DNA from: CAWGJF01 sp963715745 | GTDB lineage: Bacteria > Bacteroidota > Ignavibacteria > Ignavibacteriales > Ignavibacteriaceae | DNA: 64,000 bases | NCBI GenBank assembly: GCA_963715745.1 | Contig: OY970271.1 | Coordinates: 2,108,001-2,172,000 of the forward strand | Direction of reading: 5' to 3' | Shown here: piece by piece, positions 44,423-52,462 of the stretch | Layout: every line of letters starts with the position of its first letter | How positions within the stretch are numbered: position 1 is the first letter of the stretch | Made by a program: the position numbers and the translations under genes | Notes under the pieces: model-generated | Seen by the model: only the letters and a program-made list of their open reading frames with translations | What the model was told of the DNA's origin: nothing | Database searches by the model: none

Positions 44423-44595
44423 AAAACAGAATAATTGCATTAGAAGTAAATCTGAGAAGGCTTCTACAAAGAGTTGAGAAGTTGAGAGATATTCCTCTCT
44501 CTTACGAAGTGCTCGCTAAATATCAGAAAATGAAGCTGAAGATTGATGAGCTGAGCGATTTGATAACTGAGATAGAAGCTGAAGAGGAATTGTAA
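44419..44595 (+). CDS. 58-residue helical protein, coupled to the preceding gene
   Basis: Starts at 44419, overlapping the previous stop as ATGA. The sequence is a continuous amphipathic helix (VNLRRLLQRVEKLRDI, then MKLKIDELSDLITEIEAEEEL) and may form a coiled coil. It resembles the preceding 60-aa protein in size, charge pattern and acidic end, so the two may be distant duplicates. Function unknown. Confidence 0.5.
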   Translation: MKNRIIALEVNLRRLLQRVEKLRDIPLSYEVLAKYQKMKLKIDELSDLITEIEAEEEL

Positions 44596-44635
44596 TCAAG
44601 TATAAAGTAAAAAGTATAAAGCAGGAAGCAGAAAA

Positions 44636-45559
44636 ATGACAACTATAAATATTGATTATGATAAACTGACTGATAAGTTCCTGGAAAAGCTGGGGCGAAA
44701 AAATATCAGCAGAACTCTTGAACAATTTTGTAATGAAAGCCTCGGATACGTGAAACGAAACAGATCAAAGAAAACTTATGAGCTTACAAAGCTGGTCTGC
44801 GATAAGTTGCTGAGTTATTTCTCATCGAACAAACCAATAGATACAATAAAGTTGAAAGATGTAGAAGATTTTCTTGACTGGATAAAAAAGGGTGCACCAA
44901 AAGGCATTTATGTTTACTTCAGAACTTTACGTGCAATGTTTAATAAAGCTGTTGGGTGGAATTATCTTAGTGAAAATGTATTCAACAAAGTAAAATTGCA
45001 AAAGAGACAATTACAGAAGCCAGTATATGTGAAAGAAGAACAGGTAGATGAAATAGTCAAACATATTGATAATGATGTTGTCAAGGATGCAGTAGTAACC
45101 GCTTTTTATTCCGGCTGCCGGCTTGGTGAAATTGTAAACCTGACATGGCAGGATATAAAACTGAAAGATGATGTTATGCTAATCGGCAACAAAGACTTCG
45201 AGACGAAAGGACGTAGGCAGCGACCGGTTCCAATTCATAACAAGGTTAAAGAAATACTCGTAAAAAGATTTCCCAAAATAGTTAAGCGAGAGAAGCATTA
45301 CGCATTCTGTAAAAGTAATGGCTATCCATTTACCGGAGATTATTTCAGCAGAAGGTTCAAACGTGCCTGCAGGCTTGCAGGTGTAGAAGAGGAGGTACAC
45401 TTTCATTGCCTGCGACACGGTGCTGCTACAAGAATGATTATGAATGGGGCTCCTTTGCCTTCAGTTCAAAAGATTCTGGGGCACGTGAACATTTCGACGA
45501 CGATGGTCTACACGCATCCGAGTATAGAGGATTTGAGGGAAGCGATTGAGAAGCTGTAA
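44636..45559 (+). CDS. Tyrosine recombinase, internal copy
   Basis: A 307-aa tyrosine recombinase. Catalytic residues are visible in order: YSGCRLGEIVNLTW (Arg), a lysine region KGRRQRPVPIHN, HFHCLRHGAAT (His, Arg), and LGHVNISTTMVYTH (His, Tyr). The N-terminal SAM-like domain contains LTKLVCDKLLSYF. It shares clear similarity with the integrase at the right end (for example RTLRAMFNKAVGWNYL vs RTLKAAFSKAVVWNYL), but is not next to an att site. It could handle inversion, resolution of dimers or a second integration event. Confidence 0.85.
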   Translation: MTTINIDYDKLTDKFLEKLGRKNISRTLEQFCNESLGYVKRNRSKKTYELTKLVCDKLLSYFSSNKPIDTIKLKDVEDFLDWIKKGAPKGIYVYFRTLRAMFNKAVGWNYLSENVFNKVKLQKRQLQKPVYVKEEQVDEIVKHIDNDVVKDAVVTAFYSGCRLGEIVNLTWQDIKLKDDVMLIGNKDFETKGRRQRPVPIHNKVKEILVKRFPKIVKREKHYAFCKSNGYPFTGDYFSRRFKRACRLAGVEEEVHFHCLRHGAATRMIMNGAPLPSVQKILGHVNISTTMVYTHPSIEDLREAIEKL

Positions 45560-45617
45560 GCAGTCATCAATAGGCAATAGGAATATCGAATAATGAACCA
45601 AGAATTTTGAATTAAGA

Positions 45618-47624
45618 ATGAATTTAATTGAAGAAATAAAAAACAGAATAAATATAGTTGAGCTGGCTGTACAATTTGGATTACAACCAACTAAAAATGA
45701 TCAGATATTTTCTATTTATAAACAAGAAAAGAATCGTTCTTTGAAACTATATAGAAACACCAATTCTTTTTATTGTTTTGCGACGGGTAGAGGCGGAGAT
45801 GTAATTAATTTTTTTGCAGACTATAAAAAGACAGATAACAGTGAGGCAATAATGCTATTAGCAAAGGAACTTGGATTAGATAACGATTATGATAAACAAA
45901 ATTATTCAATTAATAAAAACAGGGATAATAAAATTCAAAATACAATTGCTAAAGAAAGATGTATTAATATTTACCATTCATTAGAAAAATACTGTAATGG
46001 AGTTGATGAAACTGCATCCCAATATTTAACCGGACCCAAAAGAGGGCTAACGGAAGAAACTATAAAACTGTTCAGATTATTTTCGATAAAAGATGTTGAT
46101 GCTACTATAGATTATTTATTTTCTTCTTACCATTTGGATGAATTAAAACAATCAGGACTCTTTAATGAGAAGGGCAAATTTGTCTTTACAAAACATAGGA
46201 TAGCAATTCCTTATTTAGAAAATGAAAGTATAATTTATTTGAGAGGAAGATTACTCCCGGAGTTTGAAAATAATGGAGCGGGAAAGTACATCGGATTAAC
46301 AGGTCAAAAAGCTAAAAGACTTTTCAATTTAGATGTCTTAAAAAATCTTACTCAGGGAGCAGACTTACTTTTATGCGAAGGGGAGTTTGACACTATGAGA
46401 GCTGTGCAGGATAAATTCAAAGCAGTTGGCGTACCTGGTGTTAATAATTTCCCAGACAATGCAAAAGATATTTTACAGAATTATGACCTATTTATCTGTT
46501 TCGATAATGATGAGGCAGGGAAGAATGGAACACAGGACACAGTTAATAAAATGGAAAAACGGTTGAATACAATTTCTTTAAAGAATCATAAGGATCTTAC
46601 CGAGTTACTTAATGATGAGAAAAAATTGAATGTAACTAATGCACGGGATTTAGAGTTTAATATTTTATGGCCTGAAAAGAGGTCGAAGATAAGATTAATC
46701 TCAGCAAATCAATTGATGAGAAAAGAAATACCTGAAATGATTTGGATTGTCTATCAATTATTACCTGAAGGATTATTGATATTAGCTGGACGACCTAAAA
46801 TTGGGAAAAGTTTTATGGCTATGAATATAGCAATTGCAGTAGCGAATGGAAGCAAAGCCTTAGGATTTTTTGACACAAACAGACATTCAGTTTTATATGT
46901 TGCCTTAGAAGATAATGAGAGAAGACTTAAAGACAGAATGAAAAATATTCTTCAGGCAGAGTACGAGCAAAAAGCACCGGACAATCTTTATTTTATGGAA
47001 GTGGGTTATGATCTGCCAAAACTGAACGAAGGCGGGATAGAAGAATTACAAAATATTATCCTGGACAATCCTGATATAAAACTCATAATAATTGATACAT
47101 TAGGACGGAGCATTGCAGATAAGGGAAGGAAAGATAGAGATAATTACAGAGCAGATTATGAAATAAGCTCTAAAATACAAGAGATGGCAATAAAAAATAA
47201 TATTTGTTTGCTGCTTCTCCATCATACAAAAAAGGGAAGTGAAGAAAACGTATTTGATGAAATTTCTGGCACAACCGGCTTAACCGGGGCTATGGATACG
47301 ATGATGGTTTTGAAAAAGAAAAGTAATAAGTGTACTCTACATATCACAGGAAGGGATGTCCAGGAAGCAGACTATGAAGTTGAGTTTAGTGAAAATACTT
47401 TCACCTGGAATGTGATTGATAAAAAAGATGAACACAAGTTAACTACAGAGAGACAAGAGATTGTTGATCTAATCAAAAAGTACGGTAGGGAAATGAGAAC
47501 AGGGGAGATTGCTCAATTATTGGGAAAGGAAAAAAGTAATATTAGTAAGATGCTAAAAAAATTAGTGGATGATGGAATATTAACAAGTCCGAAATTTGGA
47601 ACATACAAGATGACTTCTATATAA
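45618..47624 (+). CDS. Primase-helicase fusion with degenerate zinc finger
   Basis: A 668-aa replication protein. The N-terminal 90 residues resemble the CHC2 primase finger (FYCFATGRGGDVINFF), but the usual Cys/His ligands of CPFH and CxxC are missing, leaving one Cys. A TOPRIM domain follows, with CEGEFD (253-258) and FDNDEAG (295-301). A RepA/DnaB-like AAA ATPase has Walker A GRPKIGKS (391-398) and Walker B LIIIDTLGR. A winged helix ends the protein (residues 605-668, RTGEIAQLLGKEKSNISKML). Such proteins prime and unwind replicating elements, including phage satellites. Confidence 0.82.
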   Translation: MNLIEEIKNRINIVELAVQFGLQPTKNDQIFSIYKQEKNRSLKLYRNTNSFYCFATGRGGDVINFFADYKKTDNSEAIMLLAKELGLDNDYDKQNYSINKNRDNKIQNTIAKERCINIYHSLEKYCNGVDETASQYLTGPKRGLTEETIKLFRLFSIKDVDATIDYLFSSYHLDELKQSGLFNEKGKFVFTKHRIAIPYLENESIIYLRGRLLPEFENNGAGKYIGLTGQKAKRLFNLDVLKNLTQGADLLLCEGEFDTMRAVQDKFKAVGVPGVNNFPDNAKDILQNYDLFICFDNDEAGKNGTQDTVNKMEKRLNTISLKNHKDLTELLNDEKKLNVTNARDLEFNILWPEKRSKIRLISANQLMRKEIPEMIWIVYQLLPEGLLILAGRPKIGKSFMAMNIAIAVANGSKALGFFDTNRHSVLYVALEDNERRLKDRMKNILQAEYEQKAPDNLYFMEVGYDLPKLNEGGIEELQNIILDNPDIKLIIIDTLGRSIADKGRKDRDNYRADYEISSKIQEMAIKNNICLLLLHHTKKGSEENVFDEISGTTGLTGAMDTMMVLKKKSNKCTLHITGRDVQEADYEVEFSENTFTWNVIDKKDEHKLTTERQEIVDLIKKYGREMRTGEIAQLLGKEKSNISKMLKKLVDDGILTSPKFGTYKMTSI

Positions 47625-47816
47625 GAACAGATAAAGCCTCCACGGCAAAACGGGGAGATACGTTTAATTAGTGGTTAAAGTAGGAAAAGTGGTTGAAATT
47701 ATTGAAAAATAAGGAGTTAAGGCGGTCAAAGTTTAGGGAAAGATTGAGCGCTTGAAGTTTGGAATTTGACGAATTATCAAAGAGATTTACCAGATTGAGT
47801 AGGTTGAGTGAGAAAT

Positions 47817-47843
47817 AGGGGCTACACTACAAAGATAACCCCT
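47817..47843. terminator. Short stem between converging primase and integrase
   Basis: AGGGG (47817-47821) and CCCCT (47839-47843) form a 5-bp stem with a 17-nt loop, followed on the plus strand by TTATTAATTATT. It is weak, but suitably placed between converging genes. Confidence 0.4.
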
Positions 47844-47853
47844 TTATTAATTA

Positions 47854-48873
47854 TTATAATGAATTTACAGCTATCGAAAGATTTTCCTTTTGTAAATGTG
47901 AATAGATTTGAGTTGTTTTAAAATCCTGATGACCTAATAGCTCTTTAACAATATACAATGATGAACCCGATTGCACCAAATTTGAAGCAAAGGAATGACG
48001 CAAAGAATGAAAGTGGATTTCATCGTTTATGCCAGCACACCTAACCGATTTCTTAAACTGCTTACTTACAAAGTTGTTATTGAGTTTTATTCCAATAGAC
48101 TTGTAAAAGACTAAATCGGATTTGCCATTCAGTTTGTAACGCTTGATAAAAATATCTTTTAAGGTTTTATGAATTGGTATAATCCTTTCTTCTTTACTTT
48201 TTGTTGTGAAGCTTTCTGAGTTTTTGATGATAATTAAGTTCTGAACTAAATCAATCCAGGACCACTGCATATTAAGAAGCTCACCCAAACGCATACCTGT
48301 GTAAAATGCAGTTGTGAAAATATCTTTAAGCAATTCGTTTTTAGTACAATCAAGAATTTTATTGAGTTCATCTTTTGTTATAAAGACTGGAAGGGATTTA
48401 ACCTGTTTGGGAGCTTTTATTTTTTTGAAGGGGTTTTCATCCAGGTAGTTCCAAACAACGGCTTTGCTGAAAGCTGCTTTGAGTGTACGATAATATAAAC
48501 CAGATGAAGACTTAGAGACTTTGAATCTTTCATTGATGAAATTATCTAATTTTCTGACTGTTATGTATTCTAGTAATTCATTTCCTACATTTTCAAGTAA
48601 GAATTTAAAAGCGGGTTTGATTGATCTTTCAATATATGATTTTGATTTTGAATCACTTAGATAGTTTATGTATTCATCCCGGAAATCTGCAAGCTTGATT
48701 GAGTTGTTTAACTCGAAGACTACATTGTTAACCTTGTGTGGAATACTGAACGAAGCAAGGAATTTTTTTGCTTTCTTCAGGTCTTTTGTTTTGGTAGATA
48801 CTTTGGTTCTCTTACCCTCAACAAAGTAAACGATTTGATAGTATGGCGATTTTTTGTATTTGGTTAGAAACAT
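47854..48873 (-). CDS. int: Tyrosine integrase of the element
   Basis: A 339-aa integrase. An N-terminal arm-binding-type domain begins YKKSPYYQIVYFVEGKRTKVSTKTKD, and a SAM-like core-binding domain follows (residues 65-150). The catalytic domain has FYTGMRLGELLNMQW (Arg), HFHSLRHSFASNL (His, Arg) and LGHQDFKTTQIYSHL (His, Tyr). An AGGAGG Shine-Dalgarno 8 nt before the ATG supports the start. It lies 87 bp inside the right att repeat and reads away from it, as for tRNA-targeting integrases. Two TTGTACCGA boxes lie in its promoter region, allowing autoregulation. Confidence 0.92.
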   Translation of the reverse strand: MFLTKYKKSPYYQIVYFVEGKRTKVSTKTKDLKKAKKFLASFSIPHKVNNVVFELNNSIKLADFRDEYINYLSDSKSKSYIERSIKPAFKFLLENVGNELLEYITVRKLDNFINERFKVSKSSSGLYYRTLKAAFSKAVVWNYLDENPFKKIKAPKQVKSLPVFITKDELNKILDCTKNELLKDIFTTAFYTGMRLGELLNMQWSWIDLVQNLIIIKNSESFTTKSKEERIIPIHKTLKDIFIKRYKLNGKSDLVFYKSIGIKLNNNFVSKQFKKSVRCAGINDEIHFHSLRHSFASNLVQSGSSLYIVKELLGHQDFKTTQIYSHLQKENLSIAVNSL

Positions 48874-48894
48874 AGATACAACCTCCTGTTGTGG

Positions 48895-48915
48895 TTGTAC
48901 CGAGTTTGTACCGAC
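48895..48915 (+). repeat. Paired TTGTACCGA boxes inside the right end
   Basis: Direct copies at 48895-48903 and 48906-48914 (the latter within TTTGTACCGAC at 48905-48915). They match the two boxes inside the left end. Likely integrase arm sites, overlapping the integrase promoter. Confidence 0.55.
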
Positions 48916-48959
48916 TATCGGAAAAAGTTGAATTATCAGTGCGATTTATTAAAAATCGT

Positions 48960-49051
48960 TCTGACTCATAATCAGAGGGTCGGTGGTTCAAGTCCATCTG
49001 GGCCCACAAAGAAACCTTTGAAACACTTTGTTTTGAGGGTTTTTGTTTTTT
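48960..49051 (+). repeat. attR: partial tRNA copy
   Basis: Carries tRNA positions 28-74 and the terminator, without the 5' half, so it is not a functional tRNA. The first 66 nt are identical to 21247-21312, and the rest has two mismatches over 26 nt. Confidence 0.92.
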
Positions 49052-49293
49052 AAATAATTCATTGTGCAAATAAAATTTTTAATTGTATATTTGTATTACA
49101 ATAATTTAAGAATAGTATGATAATGAGGCGACATTATTGACTCTACAACAATCACTTCTATTTCAAATTATTTTGTTAACTATTTTTCTTAAATACTTCA
49201 AATTTTTATTCCAATTAAGCCAAGAAATTAAAGATTTTTGGTGGTGTATGATTATTCCATTATTGCTAATCTTTTTGAGGGGAAAAAATTCAA

Positions 49294-49692
49294 ATGGATA
49301 TGAATCATCACAATTCAACGAACCAGTTTAAAACCCACGCTATCTATATAGAAGATGACCCTATTGCTTTTGAAGTCGTCAAATCATTTCTTAAAAATAT
49401 TTGTGATATTGATTGGGCGACCAATAGTGATGAAGCTCTAAAAAAAATCTCTGAAAAATCCTATGAACTAATTCTTATGGATATTCATTTGCCAAGAGGA
49501 TTAAGTGGAATTGAACTTACAAAATTATTAAGGAAAAAATCCGAATATTCTGAAATCCCAATAATTGCTGTTACTGCATATGCAATGAAAAGTGAAATTA
49601 CTGAGATTTTGAATAGTGGATGCAATGAATATATATCAAAACCATTTACCAGGAAAAAACTATTAGAAACTATACAAAAATATATTGCGTAG
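49294..49692 (+). CDS. Single-domain response regulator
   Basis: A 132-aa CheY-like receiver without output domain. Acidic pocket IEDDP (residues 18-22), phospho-acceptor Asp in LILMDIHLPRG, switch Thr in VTAYAMKS, and Lys in ISKPFTRKK are all present, so it should be active. The receiver is close in style to the third receiver of the kinase at 1540 (TAYAMKSE vs TAFAMKGD). GAGGGG lies upstream of the ATG. It is the first chromosomal gene after the element and ends in a strong terminator. The cognate kinase is not adjacent. Confidence 0.88.
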   Translation: MDMNHHNSTNQFKTHAIYIEDDPIAFEVVKSFLKNICDIDWATNSDEALKKISEKSYELILMDIHLPRGLSGIELTKLLRKKSEYSEIPIIAVTAYAMKSEITEILNSGCNEYISKPFTRKKLLETIQKYIA

Positions 49693-49713
49693 GGATCATA
49701 TTTTATAGAAATG

Positions 49714-49740
49714 AAAAAGCCCGTTTAAAACGGGCTTTTT
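49714..49740. terminator. Strong bidirectional terminator
   Basis: AAAAAGCCCG and CGGGCTTTTT form a 10-bp stem with a 7-nt loop, flanked by A and T runs. It serves the converging response regulator and haem-barrel genes. Confidence 0.92.
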
Positions 49741-49744
49741 ATTA

Positions 49745-50857
49745 TTAATACCAGAAATGGAATTGCAGTACAAATGAATCATTTGTAACACTGGGGTCTT
49801 CCATTACCAGCCTGTACTGAGGGCGGATTTCAATAAAACTATAGGGAAAGAATTCAAATCCAAATATCACATGTGAAATTTCATCTTTGCTGATATTTTT
49901 ATCAGGGTCCAATCTGTCATATCGAACAACAGCTTCAAGACCACCGATTATAACATAAGCTGCTTCTACCATAATTGCGTTCGATTCAATATCACCTGAT
50001 GTTGAGTTAATAAGGTTTTTTGCAATATCATATTCAGCGAGTAGTGAAAAGCGATCGATACCGAATCCTAAAAATCCTCCATACATATCTGTTGTTTGCG
50101 GAACTTTAGCAGCAGCATATGATCCTCCGAAAATTAAACCTACAGATCCAATTTTAGGAGTCAATTCCAGTCTTGTGGTATATGTCGGATCCTTTTTAAA
50201 TGTAGAATTATTTAAAAGATTCGAACCTGCGCTTGCTGTAATAAAGGCCCAATCACTTAAAAACACACCTAGTTCAGCACCAACTTCAGTATAAAACGGA
50301 TTATAGATTAATCCTTGCCTGAAATTTTGAAGAGAAAATAATAATCCAAAATCACCACCTCTTGTATATGCCGTATGGTCATCAATTCTTAATCCGAAAT
50401 TAGGTATAAAAGAACCGGCTTTTATATAACTGTTATTTGGAAGAATTCTCGCAACTCCATAGCCTTCCCATATCTGGTTAACAAAATCATATCTGGCAAG
50501 CGCATCAATAGATTTTGAAAATCCAACGTGTGTATATATTGAACCGGTCATTTGTTGAAAATCCATTTTCTCTTTTGCAGCAGAATAAAGTAACTGGGTC
50601 CTGTAATCCAATCCAAATGAAATATTATCACTAATTCTGGGAGACATCATATACTCTTTTTCATTTGGGAGGTTCATACTTATAATATTTTTTCCAAAAT
50701 ACCATCCGCCATCATTTCTCATTTCACCTCCGGTTGGGTTATAATGACAGGAAATACACCTGTCGCCCTGGCGAAGTGAAAACCGCGGTAATGAAAATGC
50801 ACTATCAATCAACAAAAAACCAAAAAACAGTATGAAAAGAAGAGTAATTTTTTTCAT
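49745..50857 (-). CDS. Monohaem c-type outer-membrane beta-barrel protein
   Basis: The start is placed at ATG 50857, 33 bases inside the longest frame, because MKKITLLF opens a signal peptide (to about DSAFS) and GAGG lies 5 nt upstream. The mature protein begins FSLRQGDRCISCHYNPTGGEMR with one haem-attachment CISCH, a segment seen in Bacteroidota/Chlorobi outer-membrane proteins. About 300 residues of alternating beta strands follow, ending in FVLQFHFWY. A single haem joined to a porin-like barrel could pass electrons or bind haem at the surface; that is inference. No electron-transfer partner genes are adjacent. Confidence 0.75.
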   Translation of the reverse strand: MKKITLLFILFFGFLLIDSAFSLPRFSLRQGDRCISCHYNPTGGEMRNDGGWYFGKNIISMNLPNEKEYMMSPRISDNISFGLDYRTQLLYSAAKEKMDFQQMTGSIYTHVGFSKSIDALARYDFVNQIWEGYGVARILPNNSYIKAGSFIPNFGLRIDDHTAYTRGGDFGLLFSLQNFRQGLIYNPFYTEVGAELGVFLSDWAFITASAGSNLLNNSTFKKDPTYTTRLELTPKIGSVGLIFGGSYAAAKVPQTTDMYGGFLGFGIDRFSLLAEYDIAKNLINSTSGDIESNAIMVEAAYVIIGGLEAVVRYDRLDPDKNISKDEISHVIFGFEFFPYSFIEIRPQYRLVMEDPSVTNDSFVLQFHFWY

Positions 50858-51126
50858 GGAAACCTCATTTGTGGAGAAATGTGTTATCACACTAATTAAG
50901 TAACAAATTTAGTAGTTCAATTTGATCTTTACAATATTTCAAATAACTTTTTCTTTATTAAATAATTAATAAACTTTCTTTAAATATTATTAGTCTTAAT
51001 TATAAAATGATAGAGACATTATAACAATTTTATCATAAATCTCTTCTTTGTACATTTCTTTGTAATAATAAAGCATCTTCTTAAATTTTAACCTGATTTC
51101 ATCACAATTTAACAATTCAAAACATA

Positions 51127-51786
51127 ATGTTAAAATCTGGTTTACCTGAACTTACTGCAATACTAAAAAATCATAATGCAGTTATTGGTAAAGATAGATA
51201 TTTCAATACTGCCGTACTGATTCCCTTAATCTGGGTTGATGATGAATATCATATTTTATTTGAAAAAAGAGCTGCCCAAATCAGGCAGGGAGGTGAAGTG
51301 AGTTTTCCGGGTGGAGAGTTTGATTCACATCTTGATTCGAACCTTGAAGAAACAGCAATCCGGGAAACCAACGAAGAACTAGGAATAAATAAACAGTTTA
51401 TAAATATTTTAGGAACCATGGGAACTCTTGTTGCTCCGATGGGAATAACACTGGATGTATTTGTCGCAAATCTTGAAATTGAAAATCTGGATATACTTAA
51501 GATTGATAAAAATGAAGTTGAAAAAATATTTACTCTGCCTGTTTCATTTTTTAAGTTTAATGAACCAGAAAAATTTAGTGTAAGGGTAGAGGCTCACCCG
51601 CATTATAAAAATGAATCCGGTGATCTGGTTGAGCTATTGCCTGTAAAAGAACTTGGTTTACCCGAAAGGTATGCAAATCCATGGAAGAACGGATCACACC
51701 GTGTACTTGTTTATAAAACAGGAATAGAAACAATCTGGGGATTGACTGCCGAGATTGTATATGAATTTTCTAAAATATTTCCGTGA
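51127..51786 (+). CDS. NUDIX hydrolase of the CoA pyrophosphatase type
   Basis: A 219-aa protein. Just before the Nudix box is the CoA-pyrophosphatase signature RQGGEVSFPGG, followed by a Nudix box with a small insertion, GGEFDSHLDSNLEETAIRETNEELG, where the REXXEE core (RETNEE) is intact. The family (NudL/YeaB/CoAse) cleaves CoA and its derivatives to 3',5'-ADP and phosphopantetheine. The N-terminal 45 residues fit the family length. It precedes a HAD phosphatase gene by 4 bp. Confidence 0.88.
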   Translation: MLKSGLPELTAILKNHNAVIGKDRYFNTAVLIPLIWVDDEYHILFEKRAAQIRQGGEVSFPGGEFDSHLDSNLEETAIRETNEELGINKQFINILGTMGTLVAPMGITLDVFVANLEIENLDILKIDKNEVEKIFTLPVSFFKFNEPEKFSVRVEAHPHYKNESGDLVELLPVKELGLPERYANPWKNGSHRVLVYKTGIETIWGLTAEIVYEFSKIFP

Positions 51787-51790
51787 ATAA

Positions 51791-52453
51791 ATGAATAATA
51801 TTACAAACTATAACCATATAATCTGGGACTGGAATGGCACATTGCTGAATGATGTTAAGCTTTGTGCTTCCATTATGAATAAGCTGCTGGAACAGGAATC
51901 ATTGCCAGGAATTACTTTAGAAAAGTACAGGGATATTTTTACTTTTCCGGTTGTTGAATATTACAAGCTGGCAGGCCACACTTTCGAGAAAAATTCTTTT
52001 GAAGTACTCGGCAGAATATTTATGGAAGAATATGAAATAAGAAAAATGGAATGTAATTTATTTCCTGATGTTAGAAAAGTATTGATTGAATTTAAAAATA
52101 AAAATATAAACCAGTATTTATTATCGGCTTATAAACAGGACCTACTTGAAAAGACAGTTAAATATTTTGAACTGAATGAATACTTTAAAGAGATTATTGG
52201 TCTTGATAATATTTATGCTGGCAGTAAAATTCATCTTGGTAAGGAATTAATATCGATAATTAATTCAAATGGGAGAAAAGAAAAAATTTTATTGATTGGC
52301 GATACACAACATGATCTGGAAGTCGCTCAGGCTATTGGTGTTGATTGTATTTTGATTTCATCAGGACATCAGTCTGAAAAAAAATTATCTTCACTAGCCG
52401 GGGTAAACCTTATTCCCGATCTTTATAGATTATTATCCATGATAAATAATTAG
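51791..52453 (+). CDS. HAD family phosphatase
   Basis: A 220-aa haloacid dehalogenase-type hydrolase. Motif I is WDWNGTLLND near residue 13 (note W before the first Asp, and N where T or A is usual). Motif II is in QYLLSAYKQD, and motif III/IV is ILLIGDTQHDLEVAQAIG. A helical cap between residues 20 and 90 places it near phosphoglycolate phosphatase, but the substrate is unknown. It follows the NUDIX gene directly, so the pair may act on the same or related nucleotides. Confidence 0.88.
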   Translation: MNNITNYNHIIWDWNGTLLNDVKLCASIMNKLLEQESLPGITLEKYRDIFTFPVVEYYKLAGHTFEKNSFEVLGRIFMEEYEIRKMECNLFPDVRKVLIEFKNKNINQYLLSAYKQDLLEKTVKYFELNEYFKEIIGLDNIYAGSKIHLGKELISIINSNGRKEKILLIGDTQHDLEVAQAIGVDCILISSGHQSEKKLSSLAGVNLIPDLYRLLSMINN

Positions 52454-52462
52454 GAATTCTCT

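Larger units (their letters stand above)
21247..49051. mobile_element. tRNA-integrated island with head-only phage module and defence cargo
   Basis: About 27.7 kb between direct repeats of the CAU tRNA 3' half. Supporting features are a 66-bp perfect terminal repeat, a tyrosine integrase beside the right end, paired TTGTACCGA boxes inside each end, a phage head and packaging module, a primase-helicase, and a run of antiviral-type genes. No tail, baseplate, lysis, repressor or excisionase gene is recognisable. This set resembles capsid-encoding phage satellites (cf-PICI type) more than a full prophage. The alternative is a decayed prophage that became a defence island. Confidence 0.85.

Noticed and set aside
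48960..49006. Second CAU tRNA gene
   Set aside because: Only positions 28-74 are present, with no 5' acceptor or D-arm. It is the att repeat.
21247..49051. Complete Mu-like prophage
   Set aside because: Head genes are Mu-like, but there is no transposase (MuA/MuB), no tail, no lysis genes, and integration is by a tyrosine enzyme in a tRNA.
49137..49331. 64-residue open frame after the right att site
   Set aside because: It needs a TTG start without ribosome site, overlaps the response regulator start, and has no recognisable content.
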